Below are positions 31,290-39,465 of a DNA stretch of 64,000 bases, one piece after another. This DNA is from Vibrio furnissii CIP 102972 (GTDB taxonomy: Bacteria > Pseudomonadota > Gammaproteobacteria > Enterobacterales > Vibrionaceae). The stretch is from positions 682,001 through 746,000 of the forward strand of contig NZ_ACZP01000013.1 of assembly GCF_000176175.1 (NCBI RefSeq). Reading direction: 5' to 3'. Position 1 is the first letter of the stretch. Each line of letters starts with the position of its first letter. The position numbers and the translations under genes were made by a program. The notes beneath the pieces are model-generated. The model was not told the origin of the DNA, did not search any database, and worked only from the letters and a program-made list of their open reading frames with translations.

Positions 31290-31643
31290 GTGAAAGCATC
31301 CGAACTCAAAGCACTTTTAAATTCATTGCCTGATGATTGCGACCCCGATGTCGTGATGGGCGAAGCGTGGTTGCCTGAACAACTGGTCGCTGCGCAGCTC
31401 GACGACAAGCTGCTGTTTCTCGAGTTCGACAATGCGCCAGAAGAAGACGCTGGCGACGAAGAAGGTCGCGGTTTTGTAGAGCATGAAATCGACCTGATTC
31501 GTCAACAGGTGACGCAGATTTTACAAGATGATTGCGCAACGCGAGCCAAAGCTGAGGCATTATTAACCTTGTTAGTGGTTGCGCACGAACGCACCAGCTC
31601 AGAATTCATTGAAATGCTGGGCACGCTGGAAGAGGACAACTAG
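31290..31643 (+). CDS. Small acidic protein upstream of PhoD-like gene
   Basis: 117 residues, not recognised. Soluble and very acidic, with a predicted helix-rich layout (MKASELKALLNSL, EHEIDLIRQQVTQILQDD, KAEALLTLLVVAHER). GTG start at 31290 without a strong ribosome site. The stop is only 9 bases before the next gene, so the two are very likely cotranscribed and may cooperate. Divergent from the MipA-like gene. Confidence 0.75.
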   Translation: MKASELKALLNSLPDDCDPDVVMGEAWLPEQLVAAQLDDKLLFLEFDNAPEEDAGDEEGRGFVEHEIDLIRQQVTQILQDDCATRAKAEALLTLLVVAHERTSSEFIEMLGTLEEDN

Positions 31644-31652
31644 GGAGCCATT

Positions 31653-33581
31653 TTGACGCACTATCAAACCACCTCACTGCCATTTTTGCTGGCCGGGCCC
31701 ATCGTCAGAAAAAGCTCCGCCAAAGCGTTGGTGATTTGGTTTGCCACGTCCGAAGCGCCGCAAGGTCAGTTGGAACTGTTTGCCTCCGATGCCGCGTCCC
31801 CTTTGCTGAGTTATCCCTTGTCTGAGGCGCAGAGTTACCCCATTGGCGAGCGCGCTTGGGTCACGCTCGTTCACATAAAACACGACTTCCCCTTAGAAAC
31901 GCTTTACCAGTACGAACTGGTGACGCAATACGGCGCGCTCAGTGAACGCCACCCTGAGTTGCGTTACAAGGATGAAACTCGTTTCTCGTTGTGGCTGACC
32001 GGCAAGGCTGATCACGTGTTGCATGGCTCATGTCGGAATCCACACCATGTTGCGCAAGATGCGTTGGTGACAGCCGATGAACACATCGCACGTTTGCCGG
32101 CCACCGAGCGCCCCGATCTATTGATGATGAGCGGCGATCAGATTTACGCCGACCATGTGGCTGGGCCAACACTGTTCGCCATTCATAGCGTGATTGAACG
32201 TTTGGGGCTTTATGGCGAAACGTTTGAGCAATCGCCCGTCGCCAACAGCGAGGCTTTGTCTCAGCATGCATACTGTTTTTATGGCCGTGACCAACTGCTG
32301 CCCCACACCATTGGTGAACAGCGCATGTTTGATCGCCTGTTGCCACGCAAACCCACACCGATATTTAGTTCTACCGACAATGACAATCATCTGATTTCAT
32401 TGGCTGAATTCTTTGCCATGTATCTGCTGATGTGGTCACCCGCACTGTGGCAAAACATCCACTTTGATGACAGCGATACGCTGCAACTGGCCAACACAAC
32501 CCATCGCATTCCGCCCGAAAAACTCTCGGAATGGCAAAGCGAGCTGCAAAACATTCGCGTGTTTGTTCAAGGGCTCAGCCAAGTACAGCGCCTGCTGGCT
32601 CACTTACCCACGTACATGATCTTTGACGATCACGATGTCACCGACGATTGGAACCTCACGGTGGGATGGGAACAAGCCGCCTATAGCAATGCGTTTTCCA
32701 AACGCATCATTGGGAATGCGCTGATCAGCTATTGGCTGTTTCAAGGCTGGGGCAACGAACCCGACAGCTTCGACGATACGTTTCATCAACTCGCCAAAGC
32801 TTATTGCCACGCGCCCAATGCCGCCACACAGGATGCGTGGATATCGCATTTATATCCGTTTGAACAATGGCACTACACCACCGACACTTCCCCCAAGATG
32901 GTGGTGCTAGACACGCGAACGCGGCGCTGGCGCTCAGAGTCACGCATGAACAAACCGTCAGGCTTGATGGATTGGGAAGCGATGATGGAATTTCAGCACG
33001 CGTTGATGAACGAAGACAAAGTGATCATTGTGTCTGCCGCGCCAATGTTTGGGGTCAAATTCATCGAAGCGTTACAACGCATGATGACTTGGCTGGGTAA
33101 ACCTTTGGTGATTGATGCCGAAAACTGGATGGCGCATCCCGGCAGTGCCAACACGTTGGTGAGTATTTTTACGCATACCAAAACGCCATCCAACTACGTC
33201 ATTTTGTCGGGCGATGTGCACTATTCGTTTGCCTACGACATTCAACTGCGCTCAAGAAAGTCGAGCCCCAATATTTTTCAGATCACGTGCAGCGGCATCA
33301 AAAATCAGTTTCCTGAGCCCCTGCTCTCCTTTTGCGACACCATGGACCGCATGCTCTACAGCCCCGGCTCACCCTTAAACTGGCTCACCAAACGCAAGCG
33401 GTTAAAAATCCGTAAACGCGCGCCCAGCTCAGAAAAATTGAAACGATTAGTGAACTGTGCGGCGATTGGCGAACTCAAACTAGATAAGAGTGGCAAACCG
33501 AGCACGGTGGCGATCCTCACCAGTGACGGGCGGCGCATTACATTTGCGCCGACGCAACAGCGTGCCCACGGGGCCGATTAG
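31653..33581 (+). CDS. PhoD-like metallophosphatase without export signal
   Basis: 642 residues. Metal-site motifs of the PhoD-like family are present in order: HGSCRNPHH near 124-132, MSGDQIYAD at 159-167, FDDHDVTDDWN in the middle, and LSGDVHYSF near 515. Unlike classical PhoD phosphodiesterases it has no Tat or Sec signal at its N-terminus, so a cytoplasmic location is inferred. TTG 31653 is the start because GGGAG lies 5 bases upstream. Substrate unknown. Operon with the small acidic gene. Confidence 0.85.
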   Translation: MTHYQTTSLPFLLAGPIVRKSSAKALVIWFATSEAPQGQLELFASDAASPLLSYPLSEAQSYPIGERAWVTLVHIKHDFPLETLYQYELVTQYGALSERHPELRYKDETRFSLWLTGKADHVLHGSCRNPHHVAQDALVTADEHIARLPATERPDLLMMSGDQIYADHVAGPTLFAIHSVIERLGLYGETFEQSPVANSEALSQHAYCFYGRDQLLPHTIGEQRMFDRLLPRKPTPIFSSTDNDNHLISLAEFFAMYLLMWSPALWQNIHFDDSDTLQLANTTHRIPPEKLSEWQSELQNIRVFVQGLSQVQRLLAHLPTYMIFDDHDVTDDWNLTVGWEQAAYSNAFSKRIIGNALISYWLFQGWGNEPDSFDDTFHQLAKAYCHAPNAATQDAWISHLYPFEQWHYTTDTSPKMVVLDTRTRRWRSESRMNKPSGLMDWEAMMEFQHALMNEDKVIIVSAAPMFGVKFIEALQRMMTWLGKPLVIDAENWMAHPGSANTLVSIFTHTKTPSNYVILSGDVHYSFAYDIQLRSRKSSPNIFQITCSGIKNQFPEPLLSFCDTMDRMLYSPGSPLNWLTKRKRLKIRKRAPSSEKLKRLVNCAAIGELKLDKSGKPSTVAILTSDGRRITFAPTQQRAHGAD

Positions 33582-33656
33582 TCCGTTTGGGTTGTGAAAT
33601 ACCTCGCGCGTCGCCATCTATACTTAAACCAACGATTTTTTTGAAAAGGCATCACT

Positions 33657-34103
33657 ATGTTCAATGCGATTACCTCACTGTTTAAACAATTGCTCGACGG
33701 GCAAGATCTGAGTCAACAGAAGCAGAGCCCGAATCTCGCGATCGCATGCTTGCTCAGTGAAGTCGCAGGCGCGGATCATCAAATTGATGACAAAGAGCAG
33801 CAGGCCAAGCTGACGCTACTGCAACGCTTGTTAGGTTTAGAAGCGCAAGAAGCCAACGCCCTGATCGACAGCGCGGATGAGCAGATTCGCCGTTCGGCGT
33901 CACTGTATGATTTCACCTCCCAACTGCGTGAACTCACTCAGGAAACGCGCTTTGAACTGATCAAAGCCATGTGGGAAGTGGCGCATGCCGATGGTGAAAT
34001 CGACCCATTGGAAGATGCGGTGATTCGTAAAGCCGCTGAACTCTTGTATGTGGATCACAGCCAGTTTATTCGTGCCAAATTGATGGTGACCAACGGCAAA
34101 TAA
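33657..34103 (+). CDS. TerB-family protein
   Basis: 148 residues, all-helical TerB (tellurite-resistance B) fold. Two acidic repeats carry the family metal-binding pattern: EVAGADHQIDDKE near residue 35 and EVAHADGEIDPLED near residue 107. Stand-alone TerB proteins are widespread and of unknown role; tellurite resistance should not be assumed. AAGG lies 7 bases before the ATG. Confidence 0.85.
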   Translation: MFNAITSLFKQLLDGQDLSQQKQSPNLAIACLLSEVAGADHQIDDKEQQAKLTLLQRLLGLEAQEANALIDSADEQIRRSASLYDFTSQLRELTQETRFELIKAMWEVAHADGEIDPLEDAVIRKAAELLYVDHSQFIRAKLMVTNGK

Positions 34104-34164
34104 TGCCGCACGGCTCTCTTCGCCCACCCGCTAAAAGATAGCCCCAATTTCAGTTTCAGGCCCC

Positions 34165-34206
34165 GCTGAATAAAGTCAGCTGAATGAAGTCAGTTGAATG
34201 CAAATA
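34165..34206. repeat. 14-bp tandem repeat
   Basis: Two near-identical 14-mers, GCTGAATAAAGTCA and GCTGAATGAAGTCA, followed by a third diverged unit GTTGAATGCAAATA. Lies in the gap after the TerB gene; no coding role seen. Confidence 0.6.
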
Positions 34207-34240
34207 CGAGACGGTTGAGGTTACAAATTTGAGGCAAAGA

Positions 34241-34268
34241 AAAAGCGCAGTGACCACTGCGCTTTTTT
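34241..34268. terminator. Bidirectional terminator
   Basis: Arms AAAAGCGCAGT and ACTGCGCTTTT with loop GACC and extra T residues; A-rich on the left. Serves the TerB gene and the convergent exonuclease gene. Confidence 0.88.
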
Positions 34269-34384
34269 GATGGGTTATTTTTATGACTGTTTGCCGCGAC
34301 GTTGTTAGCATCATTTCCCGATTTGCTGAGGGAAAGCGTACATGCCGAGTATGACGGCGAGATGACCGCAGTTTGACCACGCGG

Positions 34385-34915
34385 TTACAGCATCGTCAGC
34401 GCCAATTTCGCGAGGTTGTAAGCATCCACATAACCGGAGTGCTGACGACCTTCCCACTCGATGCCTTTGGCTTCTTGCGCCGCTCGGTGACCAATCCGTT
34501 TATCTTTCAGACGATGCTGAATGCGATACAAGGTCGCCAAGTTAATAAACTCTTTAAAAGGCATGTCGATACCTTTGGCCTGACACTCTTTCATCAGGAT
34601 CTGATCATCGCGTCCCCACGACGCATAAATCTTTTGTGAACCACCGAAGTTTTTCACCATCGATTGAATCACGGCAGCCAATGGGCGACCCTGTTTTTCA
34701 ATCTTCCGCGGTGTGATCCCCGTCAGTTCGACGCAGAACAGCGACACTTCATCGTGTTCCGGTTTCACGTAATACTGAGCGCGCTTGACGATTTCGCCCG
34801 CCGTCAGATCGATTTCAGCCAGACCGACTTCAATGATCTCACCGATGGTGCCCACTCCGTTTTCATTCCAACAGCACATTTCCAAATCGAAGCACACGAC
34901 CCGGTTATAGTTCAT
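34385..34915 (-). CDS. DEDDh 3'-5' exonuclease
   Basis: 176 residues of the RNase T/DnaQ-type fold. Exo I motif FDLEM (D8, E10) right at the N-terminus, Exo II region with SWGRDDQILMKE, Exo III HSGYVDAYNLAKL with the general-base histidine and final aspartate. Similar in layout to KapD/ERI-1-like enzymes. Likely processes RNA or DNA 3' ends; substrate unknown. ATG 34915 is preferred since it places FDLEM at the usual position; the frame opens 17 codons earlier. Confidence 0.85.
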   Translation of the reverse strand: MNYNRVVCFDLEMCCWNENGVGTIGEIIEVGLAEIDLTAGEIVKRAQYYVKPEHDEVSLFCVELTGITPRKIEKQGRPLAAVIQSMVKNFGGSQKIYASWGRDDQILMKECQAKGIDMPFKEFINLATLYRIQHRLKDKRIGHRAAQEAKGIEWEGRQHSGYVDAYNLAKLALTML

Positions 34916-34999
34916 TGCCAAATCCAGTCCTCTGTCGAAAAACTCAAAGCGCGTTATGTTACCCAACTCTTTGGCAAAACTCGACGTCCAATCGGTACT

Positions 35000-36517
35000 T
35001 TAGTCAGCAATTGAGACCTGATTTCGTCCTTTTGCTTTACTTTCGTACAGCATGGTATCCGCGCGCTGCAGCAATTCTTGCTCAGAATAGCCATGATTCA
35101 CCGCCGCACCGATACTAAGCGAGACCGAAATCAGTTGGTAACCTGTATCGAACTGACTCTGCTCAACGGTGCGTCGAATCTTCTCCAAATAGCGCATCAA
35201 GGGTTCACGTTCGGTGACATGACACAGTATAGAAAATTCATCCCCGCCGGTGCGCACAAAAATATCATTGCCTTCGAGCACTTTTTCGATGGTTTTGGTC
35301 ACCGCCACTAGGATTTGATCGCCCGCAAGATGGCTGTAGCGATCGTTGATCGACTTAAAATTATCAATATCAAAACTGACCAGCGTGAAAACCTTATCAT
35401 CACGCATGTAGACATCCAAAATGCGATTAAATGCACGGCGGTTGAAAATACCGGTCAAGCTGTCGTGCTCGACCATAAAGCGCAGCTCTTTAGTGCGCTC
35501 TTCCAATTTGAGATTCAATGTCTCTTTCTCGCGCATCAGCAGGTAGCTCACAAAGCCCAGCAGCAACGAGATAATGGTGCCACCAGCGCCCAAGCCGATG
35601 AGCACCCACTGATCGTTTTGCGTCAACGGTACCGATAAACGAAAATCCACCAACCATTCACGATTGGGTAATTCCACTTTGCGGCTCACTTCCAGCCCTT
35701 GCGCGGCGTCCCAACGATCGCTTTGATACAGCACCGGATCATCTTCCGAATCAAACCCCGTATCGACAACACGCATCGCCATTTGGTGCTCCGCCGCCGT
35801 TTTCAACATCATGTCATCAAAATAGGCCGAGAGGCGAATCACGCCGACCATCACGCCCAGCAAATGGTGACGATATTGGTTAAACACCGGGTGGTAGATC
35901 AGCAATCCATCTTTACTGATGGAATCATCGCGGCCATCTTGCAACAAACGGATTTTGTCCGACACGTAGGGATGGGTGGAACTCGAAAAGTAGTCTAATA
36001 CGTGGGCAAAACGGTCGCGCGATGAATAAAATCCCAACAGCTGAATGTTGGTTGGCGTGCGCGGAACAATGTCAGAAACCGCAAAAATCGGCTGACCGTT
36101 GAGTTGATACCCCTTTTCGATTTGGCCGCCCTCCCGCACGGTATAAATCGAAAAACCGGGATAGCGCCTGGCCATTTTGTATTCATAAGTGGGGATATTT
36201 TTGACGTCGATGCGCTGCAACCATTGCAGGCCAATCAAGCTGTTTGAACCTTTAAGCAAATCACTGGCGTAGATACGAAACCGGCTCCAGTTCATCGGGC
36301 TGATGCTGTGAAAGAAATTCGCTCCGGAACCAATGAAATGAATATCACTGTTGAGATACTGCTGCAACGACTGAACCTGTCGGTCAGCTAAATTTTCAAA
36401 CAGGGTTCGCGTGTAGCGTTGCTGAACAATGTGCGCGGCAGAAACAATCGCGATGGTGAACATTAACGCAATGCAAGTAATGCTCACTGGCACAAAGTTT
36501 TTGAAACGTTTCGGCAT
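35000..36517 (-). CDS. CHASE-GGDEF membrane diguanylate cyclase
   Basis: 505 residues. N-terminal membrane helix (about 10-30), periplasmic CHASE-type sensor (about 40-290, including SLIGLQWLQRI and YPGFSIYTVREGG), second membrane helix near 305-330, short coiled linker, then a GGDEF domain with intact GGDEF at 424-428, predicting c-di-GMP synthesis. The inhibitory I-site RxxD is not conserved (EGND at the matching place), so product inhibition by that route is unlikely. Single gene, divergent from the Hsp70 operon. Confidence 0.92.
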   Translation of the reverse strand: MPKRFKNFVPVSITCIALMFTIAIVSAAHIVQQRYTRTLFENLADRQVQSLQQYLNSDIHFIGSGANFFHSISPMNWSRFRIYASDLLKGSNSLIGLQWLQRIDVKNIPTYEYKMARRYPGFSIYTVREGGQIEKGYQLNGQPIFAVSDIVPRTPTNIQLLGFYSSRDRFAHVLDYFSSSTHPYVSDKIRLLQDGRDDSISKDGLLIYHPVFNQYRHHLLGVMVGVIRLSAYFDDMMLKTAAEHQMAMRVVDTGFDSEDDPVLYQSDRWDAAQGLEVSRKVELPNREWLVDFRLSVPLTQNDQWVLIGLGAGGTIISLLLGFVSYLLMREKETLNLKLEERTKELRFMVEHDSLTGIFNRRAFNRILDVYMRDDKVFTLVSFDIDNFKSINDRYSHLAGDQILVAVTKTIEKVLEGNDIFVRTGGDEFSILCHVTEREPLMRYLEKIRRTVEQSQFDTGYQLISVSLSIGAAVNHGYSEQELLQRADTMLYESKAKGRNQVSIAD

Positions 36518-36753
36518 AAAAATCTAAACTTGTCGGGATATAGTGTGTGTTTACCCTTTACAATCTGGCACGTCAATCACCCTTTATACAAAGAATTGAT
36601 ATGACTCAAAATACATAAAAATTATCACGCCCGTCTGACACCCTACACCCCTTAAATCAGTAGGACTTTTCCTACATTTGTATTTTCTGCTTAAAAGTTC
36701 GACTATCAGACCCATAACAAAGTGAGAATCTGCCATTTCTACAAGCCTTATCC

Positions 36754-36783
36754 CTTGAATATGGTAATATTCGCCCTTATTTT
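36754..36783 (+). promoter_or_regulatory. Candidate promoter (sigma-32-like or sigma-70-like) of Hsp70 operon
   Basis: CTTGAAT at 36754-36760, 12-base spacer, GCCCTTAT at 36773-36780 resembles a sigma-32 promoter (6 of 8 for the -10). The same bases also read as a sigma-70 promoter: TTGAAT, 17-base spacer, TATTTT. Either would start transcription near 36787-36790, about 70 bases before the first gene. The rest of the 36518-36859 gap holds an inverted repeat (GTAGGA/TCCTAC, 36660-36675) and no gene. Confidence 0.5.
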
Positions 36784-36859
36784 TTGCTAAATTCTGACTA
36801 TTCGGTGCAGCGGATTTTACATCCATTCGTTGCCTTCCTACATCTACAGAGATTTCATC

Positions 36860-37492
36860 ATGAACTTCGATTTACAAATGATTCCAACGACCTTCGATAT
36901 GCTTCATGCCGGTTTAGCTGCATCCAGCGTCCTTTTGCTGATCCTTGCGGTCTCACGCAAATCAAAAGTCATCGAAAAAGTTATCGAAAAGCCGGTTGAA
37001 AAAATCGTCGAAGTCGAAAAGCCGGTCGAGAAAATCGTCGAAGTGGAAAAAGTGGTTGAAGTAGAAAAAGTCATCGAGAAAGTGGTGGAAGTTGAATCGA
37101 AACTGGCCACTGCTTCTACCGATTCGGCGATGCAACTGCTTTCCCTATTCCAACAAGAAGCTCGCCTGATCGACTTCCTGAAAGAAGACGTCACCAGTTT
37201 CTCCGATGAAGAAGTGGGCGCCGCGGCACGTGTCATTCACTCTGGCGGCCAAAAAGTGCTGAAAGAGTACGTGGCGCTGACACCAGTTCGCAGCGAAGAC
37301 GAAGAATCTCGCATTACCATCGCCGAAGGGTTTAACCCTCAAGAAGTTCGCCTGACAGGCAACGTGACGGGCCATGCGCCGTTTACGGGCACGCTGATCC
37401 ACAAAGGTTGGAAAGCTGAATCCATGACGCTGCCAAAACTGGCTGAAAACTACGATGCTTCTATTATCGCCCCTGCTGAGGTCGAGCTGTAA
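36860..37492 (+). CDS. DUF2760-like membrane-anchored protein, Hsp70 operon
   Basis: 210 residues. One N-terminal membrane helix (about 14-31), then a 43-residue charged VEK/IEK repeat (37-79) likely to form an extended or coiled spacer, then a globular domain (80-210) that resembles DUF2760 (SLFQQEARLIDFLKED, GGQKVLKEYVALTPVRSEDE, APFTGTLIHKGWKAE). Function unknown. Its stop overlaps the start of the first Hsp70 gene by one base (TAATG), so it is probably a partner or anchor of these chaperones. ATG 36860 places the membrane helix properly. Confidence 0.82.
   Translation: MNFDLQMIPTTFDMLHAGLAASSVLLLILAVSRKSKVIEKVIEKPVEKIVEVEKPVEKIVEVEKVVEVEKVIEKVVEVESKLATASTDSAMQLLSLFQQEARLIDFLKEDVTSFSDEEVGAAARVIHSGGQKVLKEYVALTPVRSEDEESRITIAEGFNPQEVRLTGNVTGHAPFTGTLIHKGWKAESMTLPKLAENYDASIIAPAEVEL
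36968..37096 (+). repeat. In-frame VEK/IEK repeat region
   Basis: 129 bases encoding nine short units (VIEK, VIEK, PVEK, IVEVEK, PVEK, IVEVEK, VVEVEK, VIEK, VVEVE). The DNA units are similar but not identical (GTCATCGAAAAA, GTTATCGAAAAG, GTCGAGAAAATC), so the repeat may vary in length between strains. Confidence 0.85.
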
Positions 37493-39411
37493 TGGACCAA
37501 AATATGTCTCACACTGAACACTCAGATACTGCCGCGAAATACAGCGTTGGTATCGACTTAGGTACCACCCACTGCGTGCTGTCATTCGTTGACACGCAAA
37601 CCGAAGACGCCCGCGTTGAAGTGATGGCCATTCCACAAATGACTGCGCCCGGTACGGTTGAAGACCGCATGCAATTGGGCTCATTTTTGTATCAGCCCCA
37701 CGAACATGAAATGTCTGCTGGCTCTCGTCGCCTGCCTTGGACGGACGAACCTAAAGCGCTGGTTGGTGCCATTGCACGTAACTTAGGCGCCAAAACACCC
37801 ATTCGTTTGGTAGCGAGTGCAAAATCTTGGCTGTGCCACGGTGGAGTCAATCGCCGCGATGCGTTCTTGCCACAAGGCAGCCCGGAAGATGTTGCGAAGG
37901 TTTCACCCCTGCGCGCGACGGAATTGTATCTGGACCATTTGAAAGATGCGTGGAATCATGCCCATCCGCAGCACCCGCTGGCGGATCAAGAGGTGACGAT
38001 TACCGTTCCGGCATCGTTTGACCCGGCTGCGCGCGATCTCACCGCAGAAGCCGCCCGTAACGTAGGCTTTACCCACCTAACGCTGCTCGAAGAGCCGCAA
38101 GCGGCGCTGTATAGCTGGGTCGACAACAGCAACGACGAATGGCGCAATGAAGTCAACGTGGGTGATGTTGTGCTGGTCGTCGATATCGGCGGCGGCACCA
38201 CCGACTTATCGCTGGTGGAAGTCACTGAAGACGACGGCAACCTTACACTCAATCGTATTGCGGTGGGCGAACACATCCTTTTGGGCGGCGACAACATGGA
38301 TTTGGCACTGGCGTACCGTTTGAAGATGAAACTGGCGCAAGAAGGCAAAGAGCTGCAACCTTGGCAAGTTCAAGCCATGACGCACGCCTGTCGTGATGCC
38401 AAAGAAGCGCTGCTCAGTGATGCTGAACTGCAATCCGTGCCGATCGTGGTGCCAAGCCGCGGTTCTAAACTGCTGGGCGCCACACTGAAAACAGAACTGA
38501 CTAAGCAAGAAGTGCAGCAAACCTTGGTTGAAGGTTTCTTCCCACAAGTGGCCATCACAGAACATCCCGTTCAAAAACCGCGCGGCGCCCTGACACAAAT
38601 GGGCCTGCCTTATGCACAAGATGCAGGCATCACCCGCCACATTGCCGCCTTCTTGGCTAAACAAGCCAACGCGCAAGGTCAGGCGGATGCCGCACCATTT
38701 AACATGGCTGGCATTCCGGGCATGCCGGCACCAAGTATTGAATTTATCAAGCCAACTGCGATTTTGTTTAACGGTGGCGTGCTGAAATCTGATCTGCTGG
38801 CGAATCGCCTGTTTAGTACCATTAACCAATGGCTGACCAGCGCAGACAGCCCGGTGGCAAAACGCCTGACCGGTTTGGATTTGGATCTCGCGGTTGCCAG
38901 CGGCGCGGCCTATTACGGCTCCGTTCGTCGTGGTCAAGGCGTGCGCATTCGCGGCGGGATTGCCTCAGCGTACTACGTGGGCATCGAGAGCGCGATGCCT
39001 GCCATTCCGGGCATGGCACCGCCAATGGAAGCCTTGTGTGTGGCACCGTTTGGGATGGAAGAAGGTTCCAGCGTGAACGTTCCTAGCCAAGAATTTGGTT
39101 TGGTCATTGGCCAGCCGGTGCACTTCCAGTTCTTTGGATCAACCGTTCGCCGCGATGATGTTGCGGGAACGCACCTTGATTACTGGGCACCAGACGAGCT
39201 AGAAGAGCTGCCAGAAATTCAGGTCACGCTCCCAGTTTCCGAAGGTCGCCGCGAAGGTGAAGTGGTGCCGGTCACGCTGGCGTCACGCGTCACTGAATTA
39301 GGCACCTTGTATCTTGAAGCCATCGCCTCGGATAACGGCCAAAAATGGCACGTGGAGTTCGATGTGCGAGAAGGCAATCAAGAGCAGCCGACTCAAGAAC
39401 ACCATCACTAA
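37492..39411 (+). CDS. Hsp70-family protein (first of tandem pair)
   Basis: 639 residues. Nucleotide-binding signatures GIDLGTTHC (20-28), TVPASFDPAARDLTAEAA (171-188), DIGGGTTDLSLVEV (231-244) and LFNGGVLKSDLL. It is clearly divergent from DnaK: long insertions with PGMP repeats (AGIPGMPAP, AMPAIPGMAPP) and a short beta-type C-terminal part ending in a EHHH tail instead of the usual lid. Likely an ATPase chaperone of specialised clients. Overlaps the DUF2760-like gene by one base; the second Hsp70 follows after 54 bases and a hairpin. Confidence 0.9.
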   Translation: MDQNMSHTEHSDTAAKYSVGIDLGTTHCVLSFVDTQTEDARVEVMAIPQMTAPGTVEDRMQLGSFLYQPHEHEMSAGSRRLPWTDEPKALVGAIARNLGAKTPIRLVASAKSWLCHGGVNRRDAFLPQGSPEDVAKVSPLRATELYLDHLKDAWNHAHPQHPLADQEVTITVPASFDPAARDLTAEAARNVGFTHLTLLEEPQAALYSWVDNSNDEWRNEVNVGDVVLVVDIGGGTTDLSLVEVTEDDGNLTLNRIAVGEHILLGGDNMDLALAYRLKMKLAQEGKELQPWQVQAMTHACRDAKEALLSDAELQSVPIVVPSRGSKLLGATLKTELTKQEVQQTLVEGFFPQVAITEHPVQKPRGALTQMGLPYAQDAGITRHIAAFLAKQANAQGQADAAPFNMAGIPGMPAPSIEFIKPTAILFNGGVLKSDLLANRLFSTINQWLTSADSPVAKRLTGLDLDLAVASGAAYYGSVRRGQGVRIRGGIASAYYVGIESAMPAIPGMAPPMEALCVAPFGMEEGSSVNVPSQEFGLVIGQPVHFQFFGSTVRRDDVAGTHLDYWAPDELEELPEIQVTLPVSEGRREGEVVPVTLASRVTELGTLYLEAIASDNGQKWHVEFDVREGNQEQPTQEHHH

Positions 39412-39415
39412 GTAA

Positions 39416-39439
39416 AACGGCACCTTTCGGGGTGCCGTT
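39416..39439 (+). other. Intercistronic hairpin between the Hsp70 genes
   Basis: Nine-base arms AACGGCACC and GGTGCCGTT with loop TTTCGG directly after the first Hsp70 stop. No T-tract follows, so it more likely stabilises or processes mRNA than terminates it. The second Hsp70 has GAGG shortly before its ATG. Confidence 0.7.
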
Positions 39440-39465
39440 CCTCTATCTTGAAATCGAGGTTACCT

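Noticed and set aside
33657..34103. Tellurite-resistance locus
   Set aside because: Only a single TerB-fold gene is present, without terZACDE; resistance cannot be claimed.
36968..37096. Regular repeats as a CRISPR-like array
   Set aside because: The repeats are contiguous, in frame and coding (VEK units), with no spacers.
38206..38937. 243-codon minus-strand frame inside the first Hsp70 gene
   Set aside because: Antisense to conserved Hsp70 motifs; no ribosome site or family likeness.
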